DNA of 64,000 bases from JAIQFL01 sp035501495. GTDB lineage: Bacteria > Acidobacteriota > Terriglobia > Bryobacterales > Bryobacteraceae. A model generated the notes under the pieces. That model made no database searches and was not told the DNA's origin. It saw only the letters and a program-made list of their open reading frames with translations. Each line of letters begins with the position of its first letter. Within the stretch, counting starts at the first letter, position 1. Location: the NCBI GenBank assembly GCA_035501495.1, contig DATJWB010000006.1, forward strand, positions 1-64,000, written 5' to 3'. The position numbers and the translations under genes were made by a program. Below, piece by piece: positions 34,681 through 43,634 of the stretch.

Positions 34681-36063
34681 TTACAACGCAACGAGCTCGA
34701 TGCCTTCGCCTGTCCCGAGATTGCGCGAGTACTTTTTGTCTTTGGCGTTGTTCCAGTGTTCGTGCACCCCAAGACTCGCCATCCGGGAACCAAACGGAGT
34801 GTAGACCGTGCCGGAGGGCGGCTTTTCAATCAGGGCGGCCTCATGCAGGAAGTTGTCCGGATTGCCCCGAACCGCCAGCGCCCGAGGTTCGTTTCTCAGA
34901 AAATCCAGCCCCACGGAATCGATCGCCACGGGGTCCTGCGACATGAACAGGCTCGCGGTCCATCGGTCGCCGAAGGAGAGATAGCGAACGATGTTGATCT
35001 CGCACTCCTCCGCGGCATAGAGCCCGTCCACCATGTAGAGCATGGTCTTACCACCCAACTGGCGGTGCCCCATGATGTCGACCAGGGCATTGTATGACCC
35101 CATCGGCCGCGTCTTGCTGATGTAATTGTGCAAGGGGCGCGGGCCCCAGTAATCCTGATTCCACCAGTAGATCGAGCCGAAATTGTTTTTGGTGGTCAAA
35201 GTCACACCGGCGATGTTGTGCGGCCTCAACAAGGCGTAGTTGATCCGGTACTTGGCTTCGACCACGGCCGTCGGGACGTACGCCACCGGCAGCTCCGGAG
35301 TAGAGAAGCGAATGGGATCGGTCTTATCGGGGACCGTGGCGACGCGTCCGTTACCCGCGGTGCGCACGTTCACCAGGAAGGTGATATCGCGAAAGGTGGG
35401 ATCGGCCTCGGCGCGGATCCGCTCGTATACCGGGTCGCTGATATAGCGGTCGTTGGCCACGTCATAGATCGTGATGTCCTTGCCCGGCACTCCGGCGTTC
35501 ACCACCAGTTGGCGAATGAGCGAATGCACCATCTGCGGGCTCGGCATTCCGCGGCCCGAAGGCCATGGCTTGGGCGGCGAACCGGGCCGGTCGTTATTGA
35601 AATTGACTTTGATCGTGATCTTCTCGCCCGGCTTGTAACCCGCATCGCCCAGGTTGCGGGTCTGGTTGAAATGGCGAAATAAAGTACTCCAGGCGTTTTG
35701 ATCGGATTTTTCGCCGGTCAAGCCCCGCAGAGAAGAGGAGACCATCTCGTCTACGATCTTAGGATCGCAGTTGGCATCGTCCCACCATTCGCCCGTGGCT
35801 TTGGTCACGGACATCCGTTCGGTCTGGCCATCCCAGCGCGCGACCTCGGGCCTGTGCGCCCAGGTTACTCTACCGGGGTGAATACCCTTTCCGACTCCGA
35901 TCGGTTTGTTGGGAGGATCGCTGGGGACCCAGAAATCCTTGGGATCTGCGGGGGCGGGGCGCACCATCGCTGCCGGGTTTTGTGCCTGCATATAAGGGCA
36001 GACGCCCAGGGCGGCCGAGGCCGCCAGTACATCCCGCCGCGACCATTTCGCGTTATGTTCCAT
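34681..36063 (-). CDS. Tat-exported DUF362 protein (first of two)
   Basis: 460 residues. A twin-arginine-type leader (KWSRRDVLAASAALGVCPYM...AQ) precedes a mature part with DUF362 features: PGEKITIKVNFNND near residue 145, then MVHSLIRQLVVNAGVPGKDI, TIYDVANDRYISDPVYERIR, ALLRPHNIAGVTLTTKNNFGS, and RWTASLFMSQDPVAIDSVGL near the end. The domain is named only by number; members often have iron-sulfur clusters, but I see no CxxCxxC cluster here. Its role is unknown. It stands between the Gfo/Idh/MocA gene (87 bp upstream) and the TIM-barrel gene (75 bp downstream), all on the same strand and all with Tat-like signals. Confidence 0.85.
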   Translation of the reverse strand: MEHNAKWSRRDVLAASAALGVCPYMQAQNPAAMVRPAPADPKDFWVPSDPPNKPIGVGKGIHPGRVTWAHRPEVARWDGQTERMSVTKATGEWWDDANCDPKIVDEMVSSSLRGLTGEKSDQNAWSTLFRHFNQTRNLGDAGYKPGEKITIKVNFNNDRPGSPPKPWPSGRGMPSPQMVHSLIRQLVVNAGVPGKDITIYDVANDRYISDPVYERIRAEADPTFRDITFLVNVRTAGNGRVATVPDKTDPIRFSTPELPVAYVPTAVVEAKYRINYALLRPHNIAGVTLTTKNNFGSIYWWNQDYWGPRPLHNYISKTRPMGSYNALVDIMGHRQLGGKTMLYMVDGLYAAEECEINIVRYLSFGDRWTASLFMSQDPVAIDSVGLDFLRNEPRALAVRGNPDNFLHEAALIEKPPSGTVYTPFGSRMASLGVHEHWNNAKDKKYSRNLGTGEGIELVAL

Positions 36064-36150
36064 CTCAAAACCTCACTCATGCATTGGTCCGTGGCCCTCG
36101 ACGCCAGGGTGAAGCGCACGATTGCAGGACATCCCCGCCCCGGTTCGAAC

Positions 36151-37638
36151 TTAGACCGGCAGCTTCCAACCCTCGCGATAAGCTCGCTGAAACAGGTGAT
36201 TCGCTGCGTCGTTGTTCTTGAATCTGCCCTTTTCCGCGTCGTAATCCAGAGTCTTCCCTTTCTGGAGGCAGGCGATATTGCCGAGCAGTGCGACTTGGGT
36301 CATCGGTCCGGCGTACCCGAAGTGCGAACCAGCCTGCCGGCCCGACTTCGCGGCTTCGACCCAGTCCATCCAGTGGCTGAACGGGCGCGGCAGGGTGGCG
36401 TCCGGGCGCTTGTAGGACTTGTCCAGCTCCGGCGGGTAGAGCGTCAATTTGTCGGGCGTGCCCCAGGCGACCGGTTTGTAAGCGCCGCTGGAGGCGCTTC
36501 GCGGCTGGCTGGCGTAGATGGGGCCGAACACGATGCTGCCTTTGCTGCCGTAGAGCACTCCCCCGCCCTGAACCGGCAGCTTGTCTCCTTCTTTCCAACC
36601 CATGGGCAGCGGGATCGAACCGGAATTCTCGCCATAGTGCCAGGTGACATTGACCGGCGGCTTCTTGCCGCGCGCCGGAAAGCTCCAGCGGATCTCGGCG
36701 GCATAGGGAAAGGTCTGTTTGTTGGTCGCCGGATCGAACCCCGCTTCCGGATTGGCTTCCACCTGGTTCGGCATGCCCAGATCGAGCGCCCAATACGCCG
36801 GATCCATATAGTGGCAGTTGTAATCGCCCAGGGTGCCAGTGCCGAAATCGCGCCAGCGCCGCCAGTTGTTCGGAAGGTATACCGGGTTGAACGGACGAAA
36901 CGGCGCCGGCCCCAGCCAGAGGTCCCAGTTCAGCTCCCGTGGCACCGCGTGATCCTCGGTAAGAATCCTGGGAATGTCCGCGTATCGCACCATGTTGGTG
37001 TAGGACCGTTGGGACGTGCCCGGCTCCACTCCCAGAATGCCGGTCCGCAGAAACAGGTGCACCTCCTTGACGTCGCCGATCACGCCGTCGCGCACCCACT
37101 CCACCAACTGCAAACAGTCCTCGGAAGAGTGGCCTTGGTTGCCCAATTGCGTCGCGACTTTATATTTCTTTGCCGCGGCCATCATGGCGCGTACTTCGTG
37201 GATCGAGTGGGCCAGCGGTTTTTCGCAATAGACATGCTTGCCCATCTTCATAGCCGTGATGGCAGCGAACGCATGCACGTGATCGGGCGTGGCCACCACC
37301 ACGGCGTCGATGTTCTTATCCTGCTCTTCGAGCATGATTCGCCAATCGTCGTACCGCCGGGCGTTGGGGAACCTTGTGATGACTTCACACGCCCGCGGGT
37401 GGGTGTAGCCCGGCAGGGGCCGCCAGTCCACGTCGCAAAGCGCTACCAGATTCTGCCCGCAGTTGTGAAGCTCGCTGACGCTGATCTCCCCGCGGCACCC
37501 GATGCCGATCACCGCGATATTGAGTTTTTCGCTTGGAGGAGTGGCGCCTCCGCGACCCAATACCCGGGGAGGCAGAATGCTGAACGCCGTCGCGCCCAGG
37601 CCGGCCCCGATAAAACCTCGCCGTGAGATATGTTTCAT
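36151..37638 (-). CDS. Tat-exported Gfo/Idh/MocA family oxidoreductase
   Basis: 495 residues. Tat signal MKHISRRGFIGAGLGATAFS. The NAD(P)-binding Rossmann domain follows, with LNIAVIGIGCRGEISVSEL, AVVVATPDHVHAFAAITAM and the conserved GKHVYCEKPLAHSIHEVRAM, which contains the EKP lysine. The C-terminal substrate domain contains WDLWLGPAPFRPFNPVY, FGTGTLGDYNCHYMDPAYWA (the HxxD-like metal/substrate face of the secreted planctomycete/acidobacterial subfamily) and GSHFGYAGPMTQVALLG. Members act on sugars or inositols, sometimes as glycosidases. The specific substrate is not known here. It is the first gene of the minus-strand group and is divergent from the enolase-superfamily gene. Confidence 0.93.
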   Translation of the reverse strand: MKHISRRGFIGAGLGATAFSILPPRVLGRGGATPPSEKLNIAVIGIGCRGEISVSELHNCGQNLVALCDVDWRPLPGYTHPRACEVITRFPNARRYDDWRIMLEEQDKNIDAVVVATPDHVHAFAAITAMKMGKHVYCEKPLAHSIHEVRAMMAAAKKYKVATQLGNQGHSSEDCLQLVEWVRDGVIGDVKEVHLFLRTGILGVEPGTSQRSYTNMVRYADIPRILTEDHAVPRELNWDLWLGPAPFRPFNPVYLPNNWRRWRDFGTGTLGDYNCHYMDPAYWALDLGMPNQVEANPEAGFDPATNKQTFPYAAEIRWSFPARGKKPPVNVTWHYGENSGSIPLPMGWKEGDKLPVQGGGVLYGSKGSIVFGPIYASQPRSASSGAYKPVAWGTPDKLTLYPPELDKSYKRPDATLPRPFSHWMDWVEAAKSGRQAGSHFGYAGPMTQVALLGNIACLQKGKTLDYDAEKGRFKNNDAANHLFQRAYREGWKLPV

Positions 37639-37860
37639 GGCAGTCGTACTCGCACCTTTCTACTTGCTCCTGCGATGAGCACAATACGCAAGATCCATTG
37701 CGCAGAGTATATCTCCATTTACTCCGGTATTCAAGGCTTTCAGACCCTATTAGATCTGTTCATGGATCTCCCCAGCCTGCCCTGCCAGGGAATCAGAGGA
37801 GCAGTCCAAAGCTGCGATGATGGATTATTGGGCTGATCAGCCGACCTCATCGCCGAAGCC

Positions 37861-38985
37861 ATGTCTCTTAGCCACTTGACCATCCGCGAGATCGAAACCA
37901 TCCCCATCCGCGTGCCGCTGCGCCAGATCTATCGTGGAAGCTATTACCAGATGACCCATCGGGCCACGGTCCTCACGCGAATCCACACCGACGAAGGCAT
38001 CACCGGCGAGGTCTTTGTCGGCGATGAGGACCACATCAACGATCAGATCGAGCGTGTCATTCGCGACGAAATCACTCCCCGCCTGACCGGCGCGGACGCC
38101 TTGGCCACCGAACGTTGCTGGGAGCTGGCACGGCCGGCCACTTTTGACATTTTGCGCGACCGCCGCATCGGTCTGGTAGCCTGCGCGGCGGTCGATGCGG
38201 CCATTTGGGACGCCGTGGGCAAAGCGCTCCACCAGCCATTGTGGCGCTTGTGGGGCGGCTATCGGAATTCGATCGGCGTCATCTGGACGGGCGGCTACTA
38301 CCATACCGATCTGTCCATCTCCGCGGAGATGGCGGCGGCGCGCGAAGCCGGCATCGCCGGCATGAAGTTCAAGGTCGGCGGGCGTTCCCCCGAGGAAGAT
38401 GCCCGGCGCTTCATCGAAGCCCGCAAGGCCGCCGGAAGTGAATTCGTCCTGATTGCCGATGCCAACCAGGGCTACACACCGGACGAGGCCGTGCGCTTCG
38501 CGCGCCTGGTGGAAGATTACGATCTCTACTATTTCGAGGAGCCGTGCCGCTGGCACAACGACCGCCGCGCCATGCGCGACGTGCGGTACCGCGCCGGAGT
38601 CCGCGTGTGCGCCGGCCAAAGCGAACTTTCGGCCGCCGGCTGCCGCGATCTGATGGTCGAATCCGCCATCGACTTCTGCAACTTCGACAGCTCGTGGTCG
38701 GGCGGCCCCACGGAATGGCGGCGCGTCGCCGCGATGGCTTTAGCCTTCGACGTGAGGATGTGCCATCACGAGGAAGCCCACATTGGCGCGCACCTGTTGG
38801 CCGCCATCCCGCACGGGACCTTTGCCGATACCATGCACCCCGACCGCGACCCCATCTGGAACCACATGATTGCCAACCGCCCCGCACTCGGGAACGGACA
38901 GATCACTCTACCCGAGAGGCCCGGCCTCGGCTGGGAACTCGACGAAGACTTCATCAGCCGGTTCCGCATCTCCTTTTCGCGGTGA
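37861..38985 (+). CDS. Enolase-superfamily enzyme (mandelate racemase / muconate lactonising type)
   Basis: 374 residues. An N-terminal capping domain (MSLSHLTIREIETIPIRVPL) precedes a TIM barrel. Functional residues are visible: the KxK pair in GMKFKVGGRSPEED near residue 165, metal-ligand acids in LIADANQGYTPDEA, YYFEEPCRWHNDR and VCAGQSELSAAGC, and a C-terminal histidine in CHHEEAHIGAHLLAAIPHGT. The enzyme probably removes a proton from a sugar acid or muconate-like carboxylate. Local context favours sugar acids: it is divergent from a Gfo/Idh/MocA gene. Regulation is not evident. The 222-bp divergent gap contains no named operator. Confidence 0.92.
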   Translation: MSLSHLTIREIETIPIRVPLRQIYRGSYYQMTHRATVLTRIHTDEGITGEVFVGDEDHINDQIERVIRDEITPRLTGADALATERCWELARPATFDILRDRRIGLVACAAVDAAIWDAVGKALHQPLWRLWGGYRNSIGVIWTGGYYHTDLSISAEMAAAREAGIAGMKFKVGGRSPEEDARRFIEARKAAGSEFVLIADANQGYTPDEAVRFARLVEDYDLYYFEEPCRWHNDRRAMRDVRYRAGVRVCAGQSELSAAGCRDLMVESAIDFCNFDSSWSGGPTEWRRVAAMALAFDVRMCHHEEAHIGAHLLAAIPHGTFADTMHPDRDPIWNHMIANRPALGNGQITLPERPGLGWELDEDFISRFRISFSR

Positions 38986-39034
38986 CGCGCCCGCCGGGTA
39001 CACGCGTACTCAGCGGGCCTGCACCGCCGTCCTC

Positions 39035-42000
39035 TCAATAGGTAAGCTTCATCGCGAGTTGGATCAGTCGCGGCGTGTTCAGTTGGCTCGAGATGATCCC
39101 GAACGTGTTGCCCGCCGCCGTGCTGGCCTGCACACCCGGATTGCCGAACTGCACGCGGTTGAAAAGGTTGAAAGCTTCCGCGCGAAACTCCAGCCGGAAA
39201 CGTTCGGTGAGCGTCGTAATTTTGTAAATCGAAGCGTTCCAGTTGTTGATTCCGGCGCCGCGCAATACCGGGTCGGTACGGCTTTCGCTGCCGAAGGTGA
39301 AAGCTCCCGGCACCGAGTAGCAGGAAGTGTTGAAGGCTTGCGTCAGCCTCTTTTGTATCGGACCGCCGATCACGGGATTGCACCCTGGCACCACATTGGG
39401 CCTCAAGCCGGTATTGAAGCCGGTCAGGTTCGGGGTGGCGGTCAGGGCCAGAGGAAAACCGTCCTGGAATGTGGTCAGGCCGTTGACGCCCCATCCCGAA
39501 ATCAGCTTGTCGGCCGCGCCATGTACATCCGGCAGGAACTTCTTTCCCTTCCCGAACGGGAGGTCTACCACGTAGCTGATCGTCAGCCGAGAGCGCGAGT
39601 CGAAGCTGGAAAGAGCGTATTCGTGCCTCAGGTTATACCAGTCCTGGATGCCCCCCACTCCCGTGGCCGAATCCAGCCAGCTGGTCAGCGTTTCCACGTC
39701 GGAAATAATCTTCGAGAAGGTGTAGGCTGCCAGCAACGTGCCTCCGGACGAGAACCGCTTCTCCACTTTTGCCTGGAGTGCCTGGTACGAGCTGTTCCCG
39801 ATGTAGGCGCCGGGATCCAGACCCGCGGTGTATTGCGGGAATGGCAGAAGCAGTTGTCCCTCCTGCACTGTAGGTTGGGTCAGCGCGCCGTTCAGCACCA
39901 TGCCATAGAACGGGTTCGAAACCTGGGTCAACAAGCCGCTGCCGAGAGACAGCAGCGGCGTGGGAAGCGCGTCGATCTGGAAAGCACCCTGGGGTAAGTG
40001 CGTCCCTTTCAGACCCACATAGGAAGCCTCCACCGCCGTGCTGCTGGGCAATTGGTGTTGCACCGTAAGATTCCACTGGTACGTGTTCGGGTATGGCACA
40101 TTCCCCTGTGGGAAACGCGTGCTGCCCCCCACCCCCAACAGGGTCGCGTTGAAGTTCGGATTGCGCCCCGGCGCGTCCAGAAAGCCGCTCGGGAAGGGAT
40201 TGCTCCAGGCGTTCAGCGGCGTCACGCCGCTGTTGATCGTACTGACCATGATGTTCTGGATGTAGTTGATGGCATCCTGAGTGGGCCCTTCCGGAAAGTT
40301 CAGGTTGGCGGGCGAAAGGAATAGCCCCGCGCCCGTGCGGATCACTGTCTTGTCGCTGATGCGGTAGGCGATCCCAACGCGCGGCGCGAACTCGTGGAAG
40401 TGCTCCGGGTACAGGCCGCGCTCCGGATGGCCCGGAGTATTCACCAGCACGAATGCGCCCAGCACCGGATGTCCGTTCAACGTCACCCCATTCAATGCCG
40501 GGTTGGGTAGATTCCCGTTGAACACATCCTGGCGGTCGAACCGTTCGGTATAAACGCCGGGGATCTCCCATCGCAGCCCGACGTTCACCGTCAGCTTCTG
40601 ATTCACCCGGATTGCGTCGTTCGCATAATACCCCTGATAGTGAATTCCTCCCGCGGTGAAAGGAGCAATCTGCAAGGTACCGCTGGCCGGGTATCCCAGC
40701 AGGAAGGAGGCGAAAGCGCCGCCGGTTGCCCCCGGGCTGAGCGCGTTTGCCGAAGTGAAGATGTTGTTGAAGGTGAACACACCCCCCGGCTGGTTGTTTT
40801 GAAAATAGTTGATGTCCATCCGGCGGAACTCGCCCCCGAACTTCAGGGTATGGCGGCCCTTGATCTTGACCAGGCTTTCAGTAAGCGTATAGGTATTGTC
40901 GCGGGAGTACAGCAAACCGCCGCCGATGAAGTTATAGCCGGTAACCGACGGATACGGCGGCGTGGACGAATTCGTGAAGCCGTTGCCCGCGTCGATGGTA
41001 TCCATGTAAGCCGGAAAACCGAAAGTCTTCGCCAGGTCGGTCCCGACGAACCCGGGAATGCGGCCGTAAAACCAGCGCATGAATCCCAGGCGCGCATCCA
41101 CGATCGTCGTGGGATTCAGGGAGTAGGTGTCGGCGAGAACGGCCTGATCGGTAATAAAGCCCTCGGGAGAATATGGGTCGCCATTCAGGAACCCGTTCCC
41201 ATACGTGTTCACCGGCAGGTTGCTCGACTTCCAGCGGGTGTAGCGGGCCAGGACACGCTGATTGTCACTCGCGTTCCAATCGCCGCGGAAGTTGCCCTGA
41301 TCGTTGTTCCCGCCCGTGGCCCGATTCTCGTTGAAGTTGAAATTGTGCGTGTACAGGTTGCCGGGGCCGTTGGGAAGTCCAAACGCCGGGAACGCCACGT
41401 ACGCCGCGGACACGGGGTTGATGCGAGAGGCCGGGATGATGTTGCCGGGGAACGGAGAGCGCTGTGCTCCCGAAGCGGGGCAGGCCGCCGTGTTGGCCTG
41501 GCCGCATTGGGTCAGCGGGTCGTAGATCGGGATCAGCGCCCCGCTCGCACCGAAATAACCGGAAAAGTCCCCTTGCAACATCTGCTGCGTGGGAACTGTC
41601 TCCGTGAACAGGTTGCCGGCGCGCTGCCGGAAGCCTTCGTATGCGCCAAAGAAGAACAGCTTGTTCTTCTTGATCGGCCCGCCCACGCTGACCCCAAACT
41701 GGTTCTGCACGAACGGCGGCCGCGGTTGTCCGGCGGCATTGCCGAAAAACGTATTCCCGTTCAGAACCTTGTTCCGCAGGTAATCGAAGGCGTCGCCATG
41801 GAAAGCGTTGCTGCCGGACTTGGACGCGATATTGATCACGCCGCCCGTAAAACGGCCGTATTCGGCGCTGTTGTTATTGGTCTGCACGCGGAACTCGGAT
41901 ACCGAGTCCTGGCTCGGCACCAGCGCCACCAGGTTGCCGTAAGTAGTGGTCATCGGCACGCCGTCATATAATGTGGCGCTCTGGTTCGCTGTCCCGCCGC

Positions 42001-42562
42001 CAATCTGATAGTTCCCCGCCGCGAACACGTTCTTTCCGGTCAGGCTTCCGTCAGAACTGCCCTGTGGCACCACACCCGCAACCATGGTCACCAGGTTGAG
42101 GACGTTACGCCCATTCAGGGGCAGCTCTTGCACGGTGCGTGGCGCAACGGTCTGGCCCAACGCCGCGTTCTCGGTCTGTAACAGCGCCGCTTCAGCAGTC
42201 ACCTCCAGCGACTGGCTCACCTGGCCGATCTCCAGCGCAATGTCCGCGCGGGTAGAGATTTCGACGTTCACCTCGATCTGCGCACGCGTGTAGTGCTTGA
42301 ATCCCGCCTGCTCCACATCCAGTTTGTAAATGCCGGGAACCAGGTCCACGAAACGATAGCTCCCATCGGCTGCTGTGAGGGCACTTCGGTGCTCGCCGGT
42401 TCCCATGTTGGTGAGCGTCAGTTTTGCGCCGGGTATGGCGGCTTGGGCCGGATCGGTCACGGAGCCGACCACCGATCCGTAGAAGGTTTGGCCCATCATC
42501 GGGACGGTGAATACCGTCAGGATCAACAAGAGCATCCACACGGATGGTCTGCGACTTGGCAT
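39035..42562 (-). CDS. Oar-like TonB-dependent outer-membrane receptor (2)
   Basis: 1175 residues. The start has AAGGAG seven bases before the ATG. A signal peptide (PSRRPSVWMLLLILTVFTVP) precedes a carboxypeptidase-regulatory-like domain at 27-110 (TFYGSVVGSVTDPAQAAIPG). The plug contains TVAPRTVQELPLNGRNVLNL, GGTANQSATLYDGVPMTTTY and INIASKSGSNAFHGDAFDYL, and the barrel contains KKNKLFFFGAYEGFRQ and RIGIAYRI-like strands. It ends with an aromatic residue (LIQLAMKLTY). Substrate unknown. The 49-bp gap to the convergent enolase-superfamily gene has a possible 6-bp hairpin (GCCCGC/GCGGGC) that could serve both. Probable transport of a plant or microbial polymer fragment is inference only. Confidence 0.9.
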   Translation of the reverse strand: MPSRRPSVWMLLLILTVFTVPMMGQTFYGSVVGSVTDPAQAAIPGAKLTLTNMGTGEHRSALTAADGSYRFVDLVPGIYKLDVEQAGFKHYTRAQIEVNVEISTRADIALEIGQVSQSLEVTAEAALLQTENAALGQTVAPRTVQELPLNGRNVLNLVTMVAGVVPQGSSDGSLTGKNVFAAGNYQIGGGTANQSATLYDGVPMTTTYGNLVALVPSQDSVSEFRVQTNNNSAEYGRFTGGVINIASKSGSNAFHGDAFDYLRNKVLNGNTFFGNAAGQPRPPFVQNQFGVSVGGPIKKNKLFFFGAYEGFRQRAGNLFTETVPTQQMLQGDFSGYFGASGALIPIYDPLTQCGQANTAACPASGAQRSPFPGNIIPASRINPVSAAYVAFPAFGLPNGPGNLYTHNFNFNENRATGGNNDQGNFRGDWNASDNQRVLARYTRWKSSNLPVNTYGNGFLNGDPYSPEGFITDQAVLADTYSLNPTTIVDARLGFMRWFYGRIPGFVGTDLAKTFGFPAYMDTIDAGNGFTNSSTPPYPSVTGYNFIGGGLLYSRDNTYTLTESLVKIKGRHTLKFGGEFRRMDINYFQNNQPGGVFTFNNIFTSANALSPGATGGAFASFLLGYPASGTLQIAPFTAGGIHYQGYYANDAIRVNQKLTVNVGLRWEIPGVYTERFDRQDVFNGNLPNPALNGVTLNGHPVLGAFVLVNTPGHPERGLYPEHFHEFAPRVGIAYRISDKTVIRTGAGLFLSPANLNFPEGPTQDAINYIQNIMVSTINSGVTPLNAWSNPFPSGFLDAPGRNPNFNATLLGVGGSTRFPQGNVPYPNTYQWNLTVQHQLPSSTAVEASYVGLKGTHLPQGAFQIDALPTPLLSLGSGLLTQVSNPFYGMVLNGALTQPTVQEGQLLLPFPQYTAGLDPGAYIGNSSYQALQAKVEKRFSSGGTLLAAYTFSKIISDVETLTSWLDSATGVGGIQDWYNLRHEYALSSFDSRSRLTISYVVDLPFGKGKKFLPDVHGAADKLISGWGVNGLTTFQDGFPLALTATPNLTGFNTGLRPNVVPGCNPVIGGPIQKRLTQAFNTSCYSVPGAFTFGSESRTDPVLRGAGINNWNASIYKITTLTERFRLEFRAEAFNLFNRVQFGNPGVQASTAAGNTFGIISSQLNTPRLIQLAMKLTY

Positions 42563-42823
42563 GGTTGCACTCCTTCGGCACTATAGTTCGAATTGAAAAC
42601 TAATAATGGCCCAGACCCACGATCAACTCCATGACGAGAATTTCCCTAAATTGTAGGCGTCTCGCGGGGCAAAAGCAAGAAGAAAGTTTGGCGAGATAAG
42701 TTATTTTAAATCAATAATATACGCCTACCAGAAGGGACATCCTCGAGGTTCCTGCGAAATAACGTGCAAGATCGGTTGCGCCATACGCATCACCAGGCAT
42801 GCCCCAACCGCCGCGATTTGCAA
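42563..42823. other. AT-rich upstream region of the second Oar-like receptor
   Basis: AT-rich relative to the rest of the window (42596-42720). On the minus strand TATAGT lies near 42581-42586, 19-24 bp upstream of the ATG, and could be a -10 element; no good -35 was found at the right spacing. The segment 42790-42819 is a near-copy of 43606-43634 (TCACCAGGCATGCCC... motif). No gene is supported here. Confidence 0.35.
42790..42819. repeat. Direct repeat A, left copy
   Basis: TCACCAGGCATGCCCCAACC continuing to GCGATTT, matching 43606-43634 with one inserted C. It flanks the decayed histidine kinase and, on the right, touches the stop codon of the TPR membrane protein gene. Confidence 0.65.
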
Positions 42824-42893
42824 CGCTCCCGGCGGCGATCGCGCAGCCTCTCTGGTCGAGCCCTATCTGTAAGGGCGGATCGGTTCCTCGCGC
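42824..42893. repeat. Direct repeat B, left copy (truncated copy of a neighbouring gene's 3' region)
   Basis: About 70 bp beginning CGCTCCCGGCGGCGATCGCG and ending TTCCTCGCGC, with roughly 90% identity to 43805-43875, which is part of the TPR membrane protein gene (encoding LIRLYQMGLDERGCAIAAGS on the minus strand). In the left copy A and B are almost adjacent, whereas on the right they are 170 bp apart, so the left copy has an internal deletion. Confidence 0.65.
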
Positions 42894-43560
42894 GGAAGAA
42901 GTCTGCCGCCTGAAAAGCCGGTTCCTGGCCAACATGTGCCACGAAATCCGCACACCTAGGAACGGCATCATTGGCATGACCGAGCTCGCTCTTTCAACCC
43001 CGCTCCGGGAAGATCAACGCGAGTACCTCACCATGGTCCAGACGTCAGCGGGTCCCTATTGAGCATCATCAACGACATTCTCGATTTCTCCAAGATGGAA
43101 GCCGGCAAAGCTCAGCCTGGATGCCGCGGAATTCCATCCCTTCCCCGTCATCGAGGAGGCCCTGCGCATTGTCACGGTTCCGGCGCACCAGAAGGGCTCG
43201 GGTTGCTATAGCAAAGCCGTGCCGCCGTCGAGCCCCTTCTCGTTGGCGATCCGGGCAGGCTGCGCCAGGTCCTCGTGAATCTCCTGGGCAACCGGCGCGG
43301 AGGCCCTGGATGCCCTTGCGCGAGACCCCTTCGACCTGGTTCTCATGGACATCCAGGGGCCAGTCATGTCATGAATGGCTGCGATGCCGCCCGCGCCATC
43401 CGGGCGCGCGAGCGTTCGACTCGGAACCACATTCCCGTGATCGCCCTTACCGCCCATGCGATGCATGGAGATCGTGAGATTTGCGTCGACGCCGGAATGG
43501 ATGATTACCTGACCAAGCCGATTCAGGCCCGCGCCTTGTTCCAAAAAATTGGCCCAATGG
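42894..43560 (+). pseudogene. Decayed hybrid sensor histidine kinase / response regulator
   Basis: Reading across three frames gives recognisable kinase pieces in order. The dimerisation/H-box is KSRFLANMCHEIRTPRNGII near 42910-42970, with phospho-acceptor histidine. After a frameshift at ~43050 comes SIINDILDFSKMEAGK, then (frameshift near 43107) LSLDAAEFHP and EEALRIVTVPAHQKGS, then the N-box DPGRLRQVLVNLLGN. Immediately after that comes a receiver fragment, EALDALARDPFDLVLMDIQ with the phospho-acceptor Asp, a TGA at 43372-43374, and NHIPVIALTAHAMHGDRE...MDDYLTKPIQARALF. The ATP-binding G-boxes and the start of the receiver are deleted. With at least three frameshifts, one nonsense codon and a large internal deletion, it cannot be functional. 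Both flanks carry direct repeats A and B. Confidence 0.88.
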
Positions 43561-43605
43561 AGCGAGAAACCACTCGACAACATTTGCACCTGAAGATTCG
43601 ACATG

Positions 43606-43634
43606 TCACCAGGCATGCCCAACCGCGGCGATTT
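43606..43634. repeat. Direct repeat A, right copy
   Basis: TCACCAGGCATGCCCAACCG continuing to CGGCGATTT; partner of 42790-42819. Its last base is the last base of the TPR gene's stop codon. Confidence 0.65.

Noticed and set aside
42799..43062. Short histidine kinase-like open frame as a functional small protein
   Set aside because: It is only the H-box part of a larger decayed kinase that continues in other frames after a frameshift; its N-terminal 30 residues come from the duplicated repeat.
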